Shown: in pieces, positions 55,259 to 63,983 of the stretch
How the letters are laid out: the number at the start of each line of letters is the position of its first letter
How positions within the stretch are numbered: position 1 is the stretch's first letter
DNA from: Saprospirales bacterium
GTDB lineage: Bacteria; Bacteroidota; Bacteroidia; Chitinophagales; Saprospiraceae
Reading direction: 5' to 3'
Length of the DNA stretch: 64,000 nucleotides
NCBI GenBank assembly: GCA_016711045.1
Contig: JADJTT010000012.1
Coordinates: forward strand, 261,198-325,197
Notes under the pieces: generated by a model
Told to the model about the DNA's origin: nothing
Databases searched by the model: none
What the model saw: the letters and a program-made list of their open reading frames with translations, nothing else
Position numbers and translations under genes: made by a program

Positions 55259-56351
55259 AGAGTTTTTGGTTAATAATTGCCGCCTTCTCGGCTACCTCCA
55301 TACTTGCCCTGAGCGCATGCCAGCGCAATGAAACAGCCATTCCGGTCCGAAAGAACATTGAAGATGCCGTATTTGCCAGCGGATATACGGAGCAGGAGAA
55401 TATTTACACCGTTTCCTCTACAGCAGACGGGATCATCAGGGTCCTTCGTATAAATGAAGCGGATCAGGTGAAAAAAAACGACTTGATTGCTGTGCTTGAC
55501 CACGATGTTCAAAACAATCAACTGGAGGACGCCCAAGTGGTTTACGCCAATGCCGTTCATAACAGTTCACCTGATTCGCCCCAATTGCAACAGATCCAGA
55601 CCCAAATCAAGCAGGCGCAGCAACAAGTGGAATTTGACAAGGAAAATTACCTGCGTTACAAAGAATTGTGGGGCAAAAAATCGGTTTCCAAACTCGATTT
55701 TGAAAAAACCGATCTGCAGTACCAGGCGTCTCAAAGCAATCTTCAGGCTCTTCAGAAGCAGTATCAAGATGCTCAAAATGCCCTGAAATTAAGTGAGGAT
55801 CGCAGTCGGGTACAGGTCAGCACCCAAAGAGCGCTGCTGAACGACTATGATTTATCGGCCGGAGTATCCGGCCAGGTGATTAATGTATTCAAAAAACAGG
55901 GCGAATTGGTCCGCAGAGGAGAGGCGATTGCGCGTATTGGAAGCGGCAATTTCATCATTCGACTTTTTGTATCCGAGGACGATATAACCAAGGTGAATGT
56001 GGGCCAGCTGGTTGGCATCAGCATTAATACATATCCCGACCGGACTTTTCAGGCCACAGTGACAAAAATCTTTCCGGGCTTTGATCCAGTAGAGCAATCC
56101 TACATCGTGGAGGCGCGATTCGATGAATTGCCGGAAAGACGTTTTCAGGCACTCAGCTGCAGGCCAACATAAAAACCGGTAATAAAAAAGACGCCTTGGT
56201 CATTCCTACGGAATTTGTGCTGAAAGGCAACTTTGTTTTGTTGGAGAGTGGAGAACAAAAACAAATAAAAACCGGAAGTCTGAACAGCGAATGGACGGAG
56301 GTGGTTTCGGGCCTCTCGGAAAATGATGTCATTTTAAAGTCAAAAAAATAA
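55255..56351 (+). pseudogene. HlyD/MFP efflux adaptor, frameshifted near the C-terminus
   Basis: N-terminal lipoprotein signal ('SATSILALSACQRN'), lipoyl halves ('YTVSSTADGIIRVLRINEAD', 'LSAGVSGQVINVFKKQGELV') around a coiled coil (~85-185), then a beta-barrel. The frame breaks near 56140, after 'ARFDELPER'. The other frame continues 'FSGTQLQANIKTGNKKDALV' to 'SENDVILKSKK' with stop at 56349-56351, 2 bp before the permease ATG. One base change restores a full adaptor. Confidence 0.85.
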
Positions 56352-56353
56352 AA

Positions 56354-57589
56354 ATGAATATCAATCGGAAAATTGCCGGCGTATTGCTCACTTCCCGGCT
56401 CCGGCAATTGCTGGTGGCAGTATTAAGTGTGACCTTCGGAATTTCGATGTACGTTTTTATGAACAGTTTCATGGCGGGCGTGAACGACCAACAATCGGAG
56501 ATAGCCTTTACCTCGATGGCGCACAAAAATCTACAACGACCTGTCTGACGAGGTAAGGCCGATACTGCCGGTTCCTGCCGACACCCATACCACGATCATG
56601 GTCAATAATGCGCGCAATATCCGGTATACGGAAGGCATCAAAAATGCGGATGGAATCAGGAGCAATTATCCACGCATGATGAAATCACCAGCATTACCGC
56701 CCAGCTCAATCAAAATGTATTCCTGCGCAATGGCGTATCCAAAGTCAGCGCCATGCTTTCCGGAGTAGAAACCATCAGCGAAAATCAGGTATTCAAAACA
56801 TCTGAATACCTCGTGGAGGGCGATTTGCACGATTTGGACAAGCGCTCCAACGGCATCATTCTGGGCATCAGTCTGGCAAAGGGATCGGCGTACACATCGG
56901 CGATAATGTGGCTGTCATCACCTCCGATGGTATTTCAAAATCTTTCAAAGTGGTTGGATTGTTAGAAACAGGTGCAAGCACTACGGACAAAACCAAAGCC
57001 ATGGTTTCTATTCAAACGGCCCGACAGCTTTTTTCCAAAAACAAGAGCTATGCTACGGAAATACTGGTTAACATCAGGGATTATTCCCATGCACAAAAGG
57101 TAGCTTCAGATCTTTCCCATTTGACCAGTTTCAAAGTGGAACCATGGCAGGATGGAAACAGCCAGCTGGATTCCGCCAATGTTTTACGCGACATCATTGC
57201 TGTAGCGGTTTCTCTAACCATTTTGATTGTAGCGGGGTTTGGTATTTACAATATCATGAATATGACAGTCAATGAAAAAATTAAGGAAATCGCCATTCTT
57301 AAAGCCATGGGTTTCAATGGTAAAGACGTGATTGAAATATTTCTCACCCAATCAGTGGTCATTGGTCTGATCGGAGGTCTGACTGGTTTGGTTCTGGGAC
57401 GTATCATAGTTTCTATTGTAGACAATATCCCCTTCAAGATTGTTACCCTTACGACACTGCCGGTAGAATACAGGGCTTCCGATTACATTATAGCTTTTTG
57501 CTTCGGTATCATCATCACTTTTCTGGCCGGATACCTGCCTGCACGCAAAGCATCGAAGATCGACCCCGGTGGAAATTTTGCGTGGTTAA
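56354..57589 (+). pseudogene. MacB/FtsX-type ABC permease with at least four frameshifts
   Basis: The pieces read in order: TM1 'RQLLVAVLSVTFGISMYVFM'; then, after a shift near 56525, 'IYNDLSDEVRPILPVPADTH'; after one near 56680, 'ITAQLNQNVFLRNGVSKVSA'; after one near 56885, 'GVHIGDNVAVITSDGISKSF'. The C-terminal three helices follow ('LTILIVAGFGIYNIMNMTVN'). A further extra base in the C run near 57563 changes the expected ending 'KIDPVEILRG' (stop 57587-57589) to 'KIDPGGNFAW...' with a stop at 57601-57603. The layout is that of MacB/LolC permeases, partner of the ATPase at 57637. Non-functional as sequenced. Confidence 0.88.
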
Positions 57590-57636
57590 AAAGAGAGGTA
57601 TAGCGCTTATCCATCTTCAGCATAAAAAATAGAACA

Positions 57637-58306
57637 ATGACGGCACTTTCTGTTAAGCAAATCAATAAATACTTTTCCGAACCAGTCAACTTTCATGTTC
57701 TGAAAGACATTTCATTTGACGTGGCAAGAGGTGAATTCGTGGCCATCATTGGCAAGTCCGGCTCCGGAAAGTCAACGCTGTTGTACCTATTGTCCACTAT
57801 GGATACGGAATATCAAGGCGACATTTCTATAAACGGGACTCGGGTTACCGGTTTGAAACAAAACCAGCTGGCAAAATTCCGCAATGAACACATTGGCTTT
57901 GTGTTTCAGTTTCACTTTTTGCTGCCCGAATTTTCTGTACTCGACAATGTGATGCTGCCTGCCCTGAAACTCAAGAAAAAAGGCAAGGAGGAAATAGAGC
58001 ATGAGGCCATGGAACTGCTCTCTATATTGGGCTTAAATGGACAGGAACACAAGAAAGCCTCTCGTATTTCGGGCGGGCAGCAGCAGCGGGTGGCCATCGC
58101 CAGGGCTTTGATCAATGGACCTGCTATTATAATGGGGGATGAACCAACCGGGAACCTGGACTCCAAGAACACAAAAATTGTATTCGATATTTTTCGGCGG
58201 CTGGCCAAAGAACGCGGGCAGACCATCATCGCAGTCACGCACGACGATGAATTCCGCGACCAATTGTGACCGGATCATCGAATTATCAGATGGGGTATTG
58301 GTGTAA
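57637..58306 (+). pseudogene. MacB/LolD-type ABC ATPase, frameshifted at the C-terminus
   Basis: Walker A 'AIIGKSGSGKSTLLYLLSTM', Q-loop 'VFQFHFLLPEFS', signature 'RISGGQQQRVAIARALINGP', Walker B 'IIMGDEPTGNLDSK' and switch His 'AVTHDDEF' are intact. One extra C near 58245 gives the early end 'FRDQL'. The alternative frame completes the expected 'CDRIIELSDGVLV' with stop at 58304-58306. The catalytic core is whole, so this protein might retain activity despite the altered last 20 residues. Confidence 0.88.
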
Positions 58307-58423
58307 CCACACCACTGGACATTTTTACAAATCGCATGATTATTATAGGGCAAGGTGGTCAAAAGATAAAATGCGCTCCTCTGCATTAGGCTTTGGATTT
58401 GGCATCATCACCACAGTAAAGGC

Positions 58424-59418
58424 ATGTTCATTCAGGAAAACATTAGTTTTGTCAAAAATATTAGGTGCTTAAATCGAAAAATTGTTACGTTACCGCCCTT
58501 GGCGCTGGCCGTGTTACTGCCGGGTCTCGCTTTTCTCACCAATCGGAAAGCGCAGTTTCCGAGATCATTGGATTAATCGGCGCCTGGTTTATTGCATCGC
58601 TTATACTCTATCTGTTATGGTTTGTTTTGTTATACCTTTGGGATATACGAACCGGTCGAAACAAATGGCGGTTTGCCGGCACAGCCATTGGATTTCTTGT
58701 AATATGGATTTGTGCGATCTTCTTTTTGAATATTAAAATGGAGAATTCCATCCGGATGATCGTGCCTGTGATTGTATTCCTTCCTATTCAGTATGCCATG
58801 CGGATTCAACGGAACAATGCCCGCTTGCGGTTGGAAAAAGAACAGATCCTTACAGAGAACTACAGGGCGCAATTGAAAGCCCTTCAGTCAAAAATTGATC
58901 CACATTTTCTGTTCAATTCCCTGAACACCCTGCAATCCATGGTACGCCATCAACACCCCAATTCAGAGCGGTTTATCATCAGCCTTTCAGATTTCTACCG
59001 ACATACTTTAATGCATAATGAGGATACGACCCTACCGCTTTCTGATGAACTTTCCGTATTGCGCTCCTATTTGTTTTTGATGGAAAGACGGAATGAGGGG
59101 GCAGTTCAGATCAGCTGGCAAATTGATCCGGCTTTGCAATCCTTTCACCTGCCTACGCTTAGCCTGCAGGTTGCAGTGGAAAATTGCTTCAAGCACAATA
59201 GCATTTCTCCAAAAATGCCGCTACAGATTGAGATTTACAGCAGTGACGACCACTACATAACGGTCAATAACAATATCCAATCAAAGATCGGCGAAATAGA
59301 CACATCCGGATATGGGTTGGACCTGTTAAAAAAGCGCTATGAATTGATGGGGATACAAAAAGGCCTGGTGATAGAAAAAACGCCCCAACAATTCAGTGTA
59401 AAATTAAAATTAATATAG
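58424..59418 (+). pseudogene. LytS-type sensor histidine kinase, frameshifted in the membrane domain
   Basis: The N-terminus from ATG 58424 ('MFIQENISFVKNIRCLNRKI', first helix 'LPPLALAVLLPGLAFLTN') is in one frame; after ~58555 the rest is in another ('IIGLIGAWFIASLILYLLWF'). The kinase part is complete: coiled linker, 'KIDPHFLFNSLNTLQSMVRH' phospho-acceptor His region, 'LQVAVENCFKHNSIS' ATP-binding Asn. Translation from an internal start (58465 onward) could give a protein lacking the first helix. Pairs with the LytTR regulator 3 bp downstream and presumably controls the efflux operon. Confidence 0.85.
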
Positions 59419-59421
59419 GAG

Positions 59422-60174
59422 ATGAATGTCTTGATCGTTGAAGATGAACCCCACACCGCTTCTCTTCTGCAAGAAATCATCGAGCAGGATGCCGATTTCA
59501 TCGTGGTGGAAAATCTGGAATCCATTGTGGATACGGTTCACTATTTGGGTAAGTATCAGAAGAACCTCGATCTGCTATTTTTTGATATCCAATTAGCCGA
59601 TGGCCGCAGTTTTGAGGTGTTTAATCACATTGATGTGGTAGTACCTGTTGTTTTTTGTACCGCATACGATGAATATACCCTTCAGGCCATCAAGAACAAT
59701 GGTATTGATTATGTTCTGAAGCCTTTTAAAGAAGAAGAAATTCACATTGCGCTGCAAAAATACAAGCGATTAATTTCCAATTTGCAGGCAAAAAGCTGGA
59801 AACCGGTTTATTTTCAAACGGATCAGTCAATCTCTACCAACAGCGTTTTCTGACCGAATACCGGGGAAAAGTCGATCGTCAAAACACGTAAATGAAATTG
59901 CCCTGTTTTATCTGGAATACGAAACGGTATTTTTGTACACCTTCAGTGGGGAAAAATTTCCACTGTTCAAAAAACTGGAATACATCGAATCGGTCTGCGA
60001 TCCGCACCAGTTTTTCGCATCAACCGGCAGATACTGGTCAATCGCTCTGCTGTGGTTTCTTTTGAGCCGTTTTTTAATAGAAAGATCATCCTCCATCTCA
60101 AGGTCAAACTAGCCGACAAGTTCATTGTAAGCCGGTTAAAAGTGAGCCAGTTTAAAGAGTGGCTGGAAAAGTAA
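59422..60174 (+). pseudogene. LytTR-family response regulator, multiply frameshifted
   Basis: Intact receiver domain ('MNVLIVEDEPHTASLLQEII', phospho-acceptor in 'LDLLFFDIQLADG', 'VFCTAYDEYTLQAIKNNGID'). The LytTR DNA-binding domain is broken into several frames: 'QQRFLTEYRGK', 'NEIALFYLEYETVFLYTFSG' with 'EKFPLFKKLEYIESVCDPHQ', then 'INRQILVNRSAVVSFEPFFN' to 'VSQFKEWLEK'. At least four indels lie between 59850 and 60020. No functional DNA-binding domain can be made. Confidence 0.85.
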
Positions 60175-60236
60175 TGATGCCCGGCCTCGCTTATAAAAGC
60201 AATGCAAACATTTCTTTTTAATTTGTTTTAGTTACA

Positions 60237-60305
60237 GCGAACGGAAGTGCACACGCAGTGGCGAAGCGTATGCGAAGCCATTGACGTGTGAACAAAGTTA
60301 GTGGC
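60237..60305. other. attC-like site 6
   Basis: On the minus strand starts CACTAACTTTGTTCACACGT and ends TGTGCACTTCCGTTCGC. The inner hairpin GGCTTCGCATACGCTTCGCC is nearly identical to site 4, 7.7 kb away. It lies 5 bp after the stop of the GldM-like gene, again at a minus-strand gene 3' end. Confidence 0.7.
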
Positions 60306-60309
60306 TGTT

Positions 60310-60934
60310 TTATTTACATTCAAATCGCATATCTTTGGGCCTTTCATCATCATAAGGAAGCCTCGCATGTATTCCCTTAATCTCAATTACGCCTCCTTTG
60401 GTTAGTTTTGTTATTGCATCCTTTACCATTGGATCGTCAAGATTGCCTCCTGTGTGAAGAATGATATAATACTTCTCCATCTTGATAAATAATAATTTCA
60501 AATCCTATGACTGGAGCTTCAACCCAAGGAACATTAAATTTAACAACTATGGATTTTAGATCTTGTAGAACTTTCTTAGGATAGGAGCCTGGGGTTATTA
60601 GTCCGAAGTTTTCAGTCTGGGAAAATTGCTTGAAGTATAGTCTTTCTGATTTTATTTTAATTGAGTCGACTAATTCGCTTCCAGAAAATAATTTAATCCA
60701 AATCCGATCACTTGGTGCAGATGCATGTACAATAAATCTCCCTTGATCTCCCTTTATGGAAATATTGGCAGGCCCTTCTATTGCAGTAATTAACTTTCCA
60801 TTGAATGGCGGAATCTCCAATAAATTGTCCAAACCTATAAAGATAGAAGTTCCAGGATAGCCACCAATAGTGAAGTCTTGGCAAAGCCCAGGCAGTGAAA
60901 CCGAACAAAGTAGTATGAAAAAAATATATCTCAT
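60310..60934 (-). pseudogene. Secreted GldM C-terminal-domain protein, frameshifted
   Basis: Signal peptide ('MRYIFFILLCSVSLPGLCQD') followed by a beta-rich region and the GldM_C-like segment 'PVIGFEIIIYQDGEV'. The frame is lost near 60470: one frame ends 'LYHSSHRRQS' at 60437. The other carries the expected continuation 'GGNLDDPMVKDAITKLTKGG' then 'VIEIKGIHARLPYDDERP' to 60310. In gliding bacteria this domain belongs to the GldM ring protein of T9SS; here it stands alone as a small secreted protein between two attC-like sites. It may be a pseudogene or an assembly error. Confidence 0.75.
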
Positions 60935-60950
60935 TTCATGTTTTAATAGC

Positions 60951-61082
60951 CACTAACGTTTTGGCCATGGAAAAGTTGGGCATTTTGAAACACTAATCCT
61001 TCAATTTACTACACCGTTTATTTATTGTTAATTCGCTCATATTTACGGCCCTTGCTGCCCAATTTTATATTGCGTGTTACCC
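60951..61082. other. attC-like site 7 (long form, ~132 bp)
   Basis: Bounded by CACTAAC (60951) and GTTACCC (to 61082), with inner complementary boxes AAGTTGGGCA and TGCCCAATTTT. Between them lie ~75 bp of AT-rich sequence. It is upstream of the GldM-like gene and 58 bp beyond the reverse transcriptase stop. Outer sequence similar to site 1; more degenerate than sites 2-6. Confidence 0.5.
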
Positions 61083-61140
61083 AACGTAATTCTTTGTTTT
61101 AATGCAAATTTAGTTTTTCTACCGGATGGGATGGGGTTTT

Positions 61141-62201
61141 TTACAATCCCTCTTTTTTAATACAAATTTTCCACTTATCCAACGGAGAAAGATAATTCCA
61201 CCACCAGCCACTCAGATTTTTATTAATCATATGTTTTCGTAGTTTGCAGGCTTTGTAATGTTTACCCTGTTGCTTGTCTTTACAGGTTTCATTATTCCCA
61301 AAATATGAATTCATGCTGCTTTGTAAGGCTCGTTGGTCCTCTTTTGTCGGCTTATAGTCACGGGCTATTTGGTTTTGCTTTTCTATGGCGTTGTAAAATT
61401 ACCTTTAGTTCGGTTGGCAATATATATGCGTTTGGCAAAATTACTGTTCTAAGAATTTTACCCCTTGCTGTAATGTTGCAAATATATTTTCTCTTAGGTG
61501 AATTGTAACTTGTAATTCCGTTTGCAGATATTCTGACAATTGAGGAATAAGTTTCTTTAAATATTCCTTGTTTTCATGCACTATCACAAAATCATCCACG
61601 TATCTGCCGTAATATCTTATTTTTAAATCGTGTTTCATGTAATGGTCAAAACTGTCCATATAAAAGTTTGCAAATACCTGACTGGTAAGGTTGCCATATG
61701 CAATTCTCTGGTAAGTTTACGCCTGCTGTGAAAAAGGCTTTTGGTTTGAGGCAAATTATCCCAATCGCTTTTATTCCCCTTAATAATGCAGTTTTTTGCA
61801 GAACATTGACGTATAAATTTATCAATTCGCTGTATGCCAAAATGTGTTCCTTTTCCAACACGGCAACTGTAACTATCGTTAATAAACTGTTTTTCAAACA
61901 AATGGTTCAATTTTCCGATAATTAGATGATGCACCACTCTATCTCTAAAATCGGCTGCAAAAATCTCACGTTTTACTGGTTTATCTACTATAAAAGCAAT
62001 TGACCTGCCTATTTGGTATGTGCCATTGTTTATTTCTTGGCATAGTTGCACCAAATTTTGTTCATAATCTATTTCAAAAGCAATGGCATTGGCGGTATTT
62101 CGCTTATTACTGCGACAATTAAAATAAGCTTCAAATAATTCTTCGAGCTCAATTTTTGGTTTTTCTTTTTGTGGTATGTCGAATAATGAGAGTTGCTGCA
62201 T
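61141..62201 (-). pseudogene. Diversity-generating retroelement-type reverse transcriptase, decayed
   Basis: Begins 'MQQLSLFDIPQKEKPKIELE'. The finger domain 'KPVKREIFAADFRDRVVHHL' is highly typical of DGR and related bacterial reverse transcriptases. At 'CIIKGNKSDWDNLPQTKSLF' motif A (expected ...KGD...) is joined directly to the segment that normally lies much later, so an internal piece is deleted. A shift then leads to 'GNLTSQVFANFYMDSFDHYM' and the catalytic 'YYGRYVDDFVIVHENKEYLK'. Further shifts after 'GVKFLEQ' allow 'IEKQNQIARDYKPTKEDQRA' and the C-terminal 'KNLSGWWWNYLSPLDKWKIC' to the stop at 61141. At least four indels plus the deletion: inactive. Confidence 0.9.
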
Positions 62202-62225
62202 AGTAAAATTATTAAAAAGAAAACA

Positions 62226-62257
62226 CTGTCAAGTCCGCCAGCTGGTGGACTTGACAG
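62226..62257. repeat. 32-bp palindrome between template repeat and RT
   Basis: CTGTCAAGTCCGCCAG meets its complement with a single mismatch (CTGGTGGACTTGACAG). On the minus strand it is followed by a T-rich run (TGTTTTCTTTTT), so it may be a terminator or the hairpin known near DGR repeats. It begins with the same ...CCTG/CAGG character as the palindromes in the IS5 transposase. Confidence 0.75.
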
Positions 62258-62272
62258 GTTTTCTGAAAAAAT

Positions 62273-62458
62273 GGCTTGTTTAAAATCCCGAACAGCACGA
62301 ACCCTATTTGTGTTGTTCTTATTGTTGTTGTTCTGGTTGCCATTGTCGAAGTTCTGTTTCCAAGCGTTGTTATTATTGTTCTCGGTAGAACTCCAATAGT
62401 AGGCACTAGCAAAACCGCCAACCGCAAAAATAAAGGCGTTCATATAAATACAAGGCAT
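62273..62458 (-). other. Template repeat (TR) of a diversity-generating retroelement
   Basis: On the minus strand the frame reads 'YYWSSTENNNNNAWKQNFDN' then 'GNQNNNNKNNTNRVRAVR'. The 14 or so Asn codons (AAC/AAT) at scattered positions and the ending 'RVRAVR' are the mark of a DGR template: variable repeats of C-type-lectin/FGE-like proteins have the same frame with adenines mutated. It lies ~70 bp upstream of the reverse transcriptase start. No variable repeat is visible in this window. It is probably transcribed but not translated. Confidence 0.85.
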
Positions 62459-62604
62459 CTCATATTTATTGTAGTATTACTCAAAAATAAATTGCTCTAC
62501 ATCAAGTAACACTCATTTTAACTGCTCAAAAGAGCAGTCCCTTTATCGCTTTTAAACTAAACCTTGCTCGCTTGTATATGCCTTAACACATACAATTCCG
62601 GCAT

Positions 62605-62677
62605 TTACCGATTGGCATTACGCCAACCGGTAATTTGTTTGCCTATGCTATCCATTAAACCCGATAGCTCGGCGGGC
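62605..62677 (-). pseudogene. C-terminal end of an open frame cut off by the ISKra4-like element
   Basis: A minus-strand frame is open from the IS boundary and reads 'PAELSGLMDSIGKQITGWRN' then 'ANR' and stop at 62605-62607. Only about 24 codons remain. In DGRs the gene just before the template repeat is often the accessory protein Avd, a small helical bundle; the helical tail fits but is too short to identify. The rest, if still present, lies beyond the right window edge. Confidence 0.4.
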
Positions 62678-62727
62678 GCAAACCAAATTGTCGCATAGAG
62701 AAAAAGCGTATATTACGATAAAAAGAG

Positions 62728-62940
62728 ATGAACGAAGAAGAATTCTTGAAGATGGCCAAAGCCAAGTATGGGGAGATTAAGGCGCTGAAAGAGAAGCCAA
62801 CCCTGCTGGATTATGAAAAAGGTTTTGTAGAACTATGGACGGAGCTAGGACGGCAAGTAGCCCAGGCGGAGCTGGGAGATGAGGGGAAAGACCGTCGAAA
62901 AAAAAGAGAATCAAAAGCACCCTCGGAGAAATCGAAATGA
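62728..62940 (+). CDS. ISKra4-like first frame, probable N-terminal part of the transposase
   Basis: 70 residues ('MNEEEFLKMAKAKYGEIKAL'), helical and charged, ending in a Lys/Arg-rich tail. Its stop overlaps the next ATG (ATGA). The slippery sequence A AAA AAA lies in frame at 62898-62904, and the -1 frame is open from there into the second gene. A fused 400-residue transposase by programmed frameshifting is therefore possible. Confidence 0.8.
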   Translation: MNEEEFLKMAKAKYGEIKALKEKPTLLDYEKGFVELWTELGRQVAQAELGDEGKDRRKKRESKAPSEKSK

Positions 62941-63983
62941 GCAAGTTCCATCCCTATATTGAGCATATGAAGCACGGTATCGGCATCAGCCCGATGTTGC
63001 AAAGCCATATGCTGGAGTTTGCCAATGACCAACCCTTTGAGCGGGCGATGGCCCTGTTGGAGACTGCGCTTCCTGCGGTGAGCGTAGGCAGTTCTCAAAG
63101 CCAACGGTTGACTCAGTACTTTGGTAATCTTCCCGCTGCGGAAGAAATATTAAGCAGCCCAGGCTTTGATTTTGAACGGGAAGTATCTGACCACGGTGAA
63201 GAGCAAGTACTGAATAATGTGCTCTATGTCCAGGTGGATGGGGGCCATCTTCGCACGGATGAAGGGTACCGGGAAACCAAAGTGGGCAGGATATTTGCAG
63301 CCCATCACCTGATCAAAAAATCGTCTGATAATGAAGGAGTTAATCGACGTATGGAGCTGGCCAGTTCCGATTATTTGGCTCATCTGGGCCATTATGCTGA
63401 ATTCACGGCCCGCTTTGATCCACTGATTCGGGCCCACCTGCGTCAGGCTCCCAATATTAAAATGGTAGCCATCAGCGATGGCGCAGAGTGGATCGCCAAG
63501 TGGCTTTTGGCCGAGTATCCTGCCGTCATTTTCATTCTTGATTTTTATCATGCGCTGGAACATTTGGCCGATTTTGCCACGCTCGTCTTCACTTCAGATA
63601 CCAACCGTTCGGACTGGATTGAATGCCGGAGAAAAGAATTGCTCGCCGGGCAAATAGACCAGGTCATTGCTGCCATCCGGGAGAAAATGGCAGGTCGTAG
63701 ACAAGCCATCGTCGACAAAGCCGAGCTGCTCATTGCCTATTATGAGAAGAACCGCTACCGCATGAAATACGATGAATATCGGGCAGCAGGATATTGCATT
63801 GGAAGCGGCGCAATAGAATCGGCGATCAGCACTGTGGTACAACAACGATGCAAATTAGTCGGCCAGCGATGGACGCAAAGAGTTACCGCCGTACTCAATA
63901 TCAGGGCTATTTTCAAAAGCGGAAAGCGAGACAAACTACGAATGATGATTAACCAGCAAATGGGGTATGCTAAGGCCGCTTAA
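62937..63983 (+). CDS. ISKra4-family transposase
   Basis: 348 residues. DDE-type features: 'LYVQVDGGHLRTDEGYRETK' (first Asp), 'MVAISDGAEWIAKWLLAEYP' and 'FILDFYHALEHLADFA' (second Asp region), 'YCIGSGAIESAISTVVQQRC' then 'KLVGQRWTQ' (Glu region), all as in ISKra4/ISAzba-type enzymes. Complete and undamaged. It may be made by re-initiation at ATGA or as a fusion with the upstream frame. Confidence 0.92.
   Translation: MSKFHPYIEHMKHGIGISPMLQSHMLEFANDQPFERAMALLETALPAVSVGSSQSQRLTQYFGNLPAAEEILSSPGFDFEREVSDHGEEQVLNNVLYVQVDGGHLRTDEGYRETKVGRIFAAHHLIKKSSDNEGVNRRMELASSDYLAHLGHYAEFTARFDPLIRAHLRQAPNIKMVAISDGAEWIAKWLLAEYPAVIFILDFYHALEHLADFATLVFTSDTNRSDWIECRRKELLAGQIDQVIAAIREKMAGRRQAIVDKAELLIAYYEKNRYRMKYDEYRAAGYCIGSGAIESAISTVVQQRCKLVGQRWTQRVTAVLNIRAIFKSGKRDKLRMMINQQMGYAKAA

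Noticed and set aside
61141..62201. Reverse transcriptase considered as retron or group II intron
   Set aside because: No intron domains V/VI or maturase region, and no msr/msd-like structured RNA upstream; the adjacent adenine-rich template repeat indicates a DGR.
62273..62458. Asn-rich frame considered as a real low-complexity protein or a CRISPR-like repeat
   Set aside because: No regular spacer-repeat spacing; position next to a reverse transcriptase and the YWSS...RVRAVR frame fit a DGR template repeat better.
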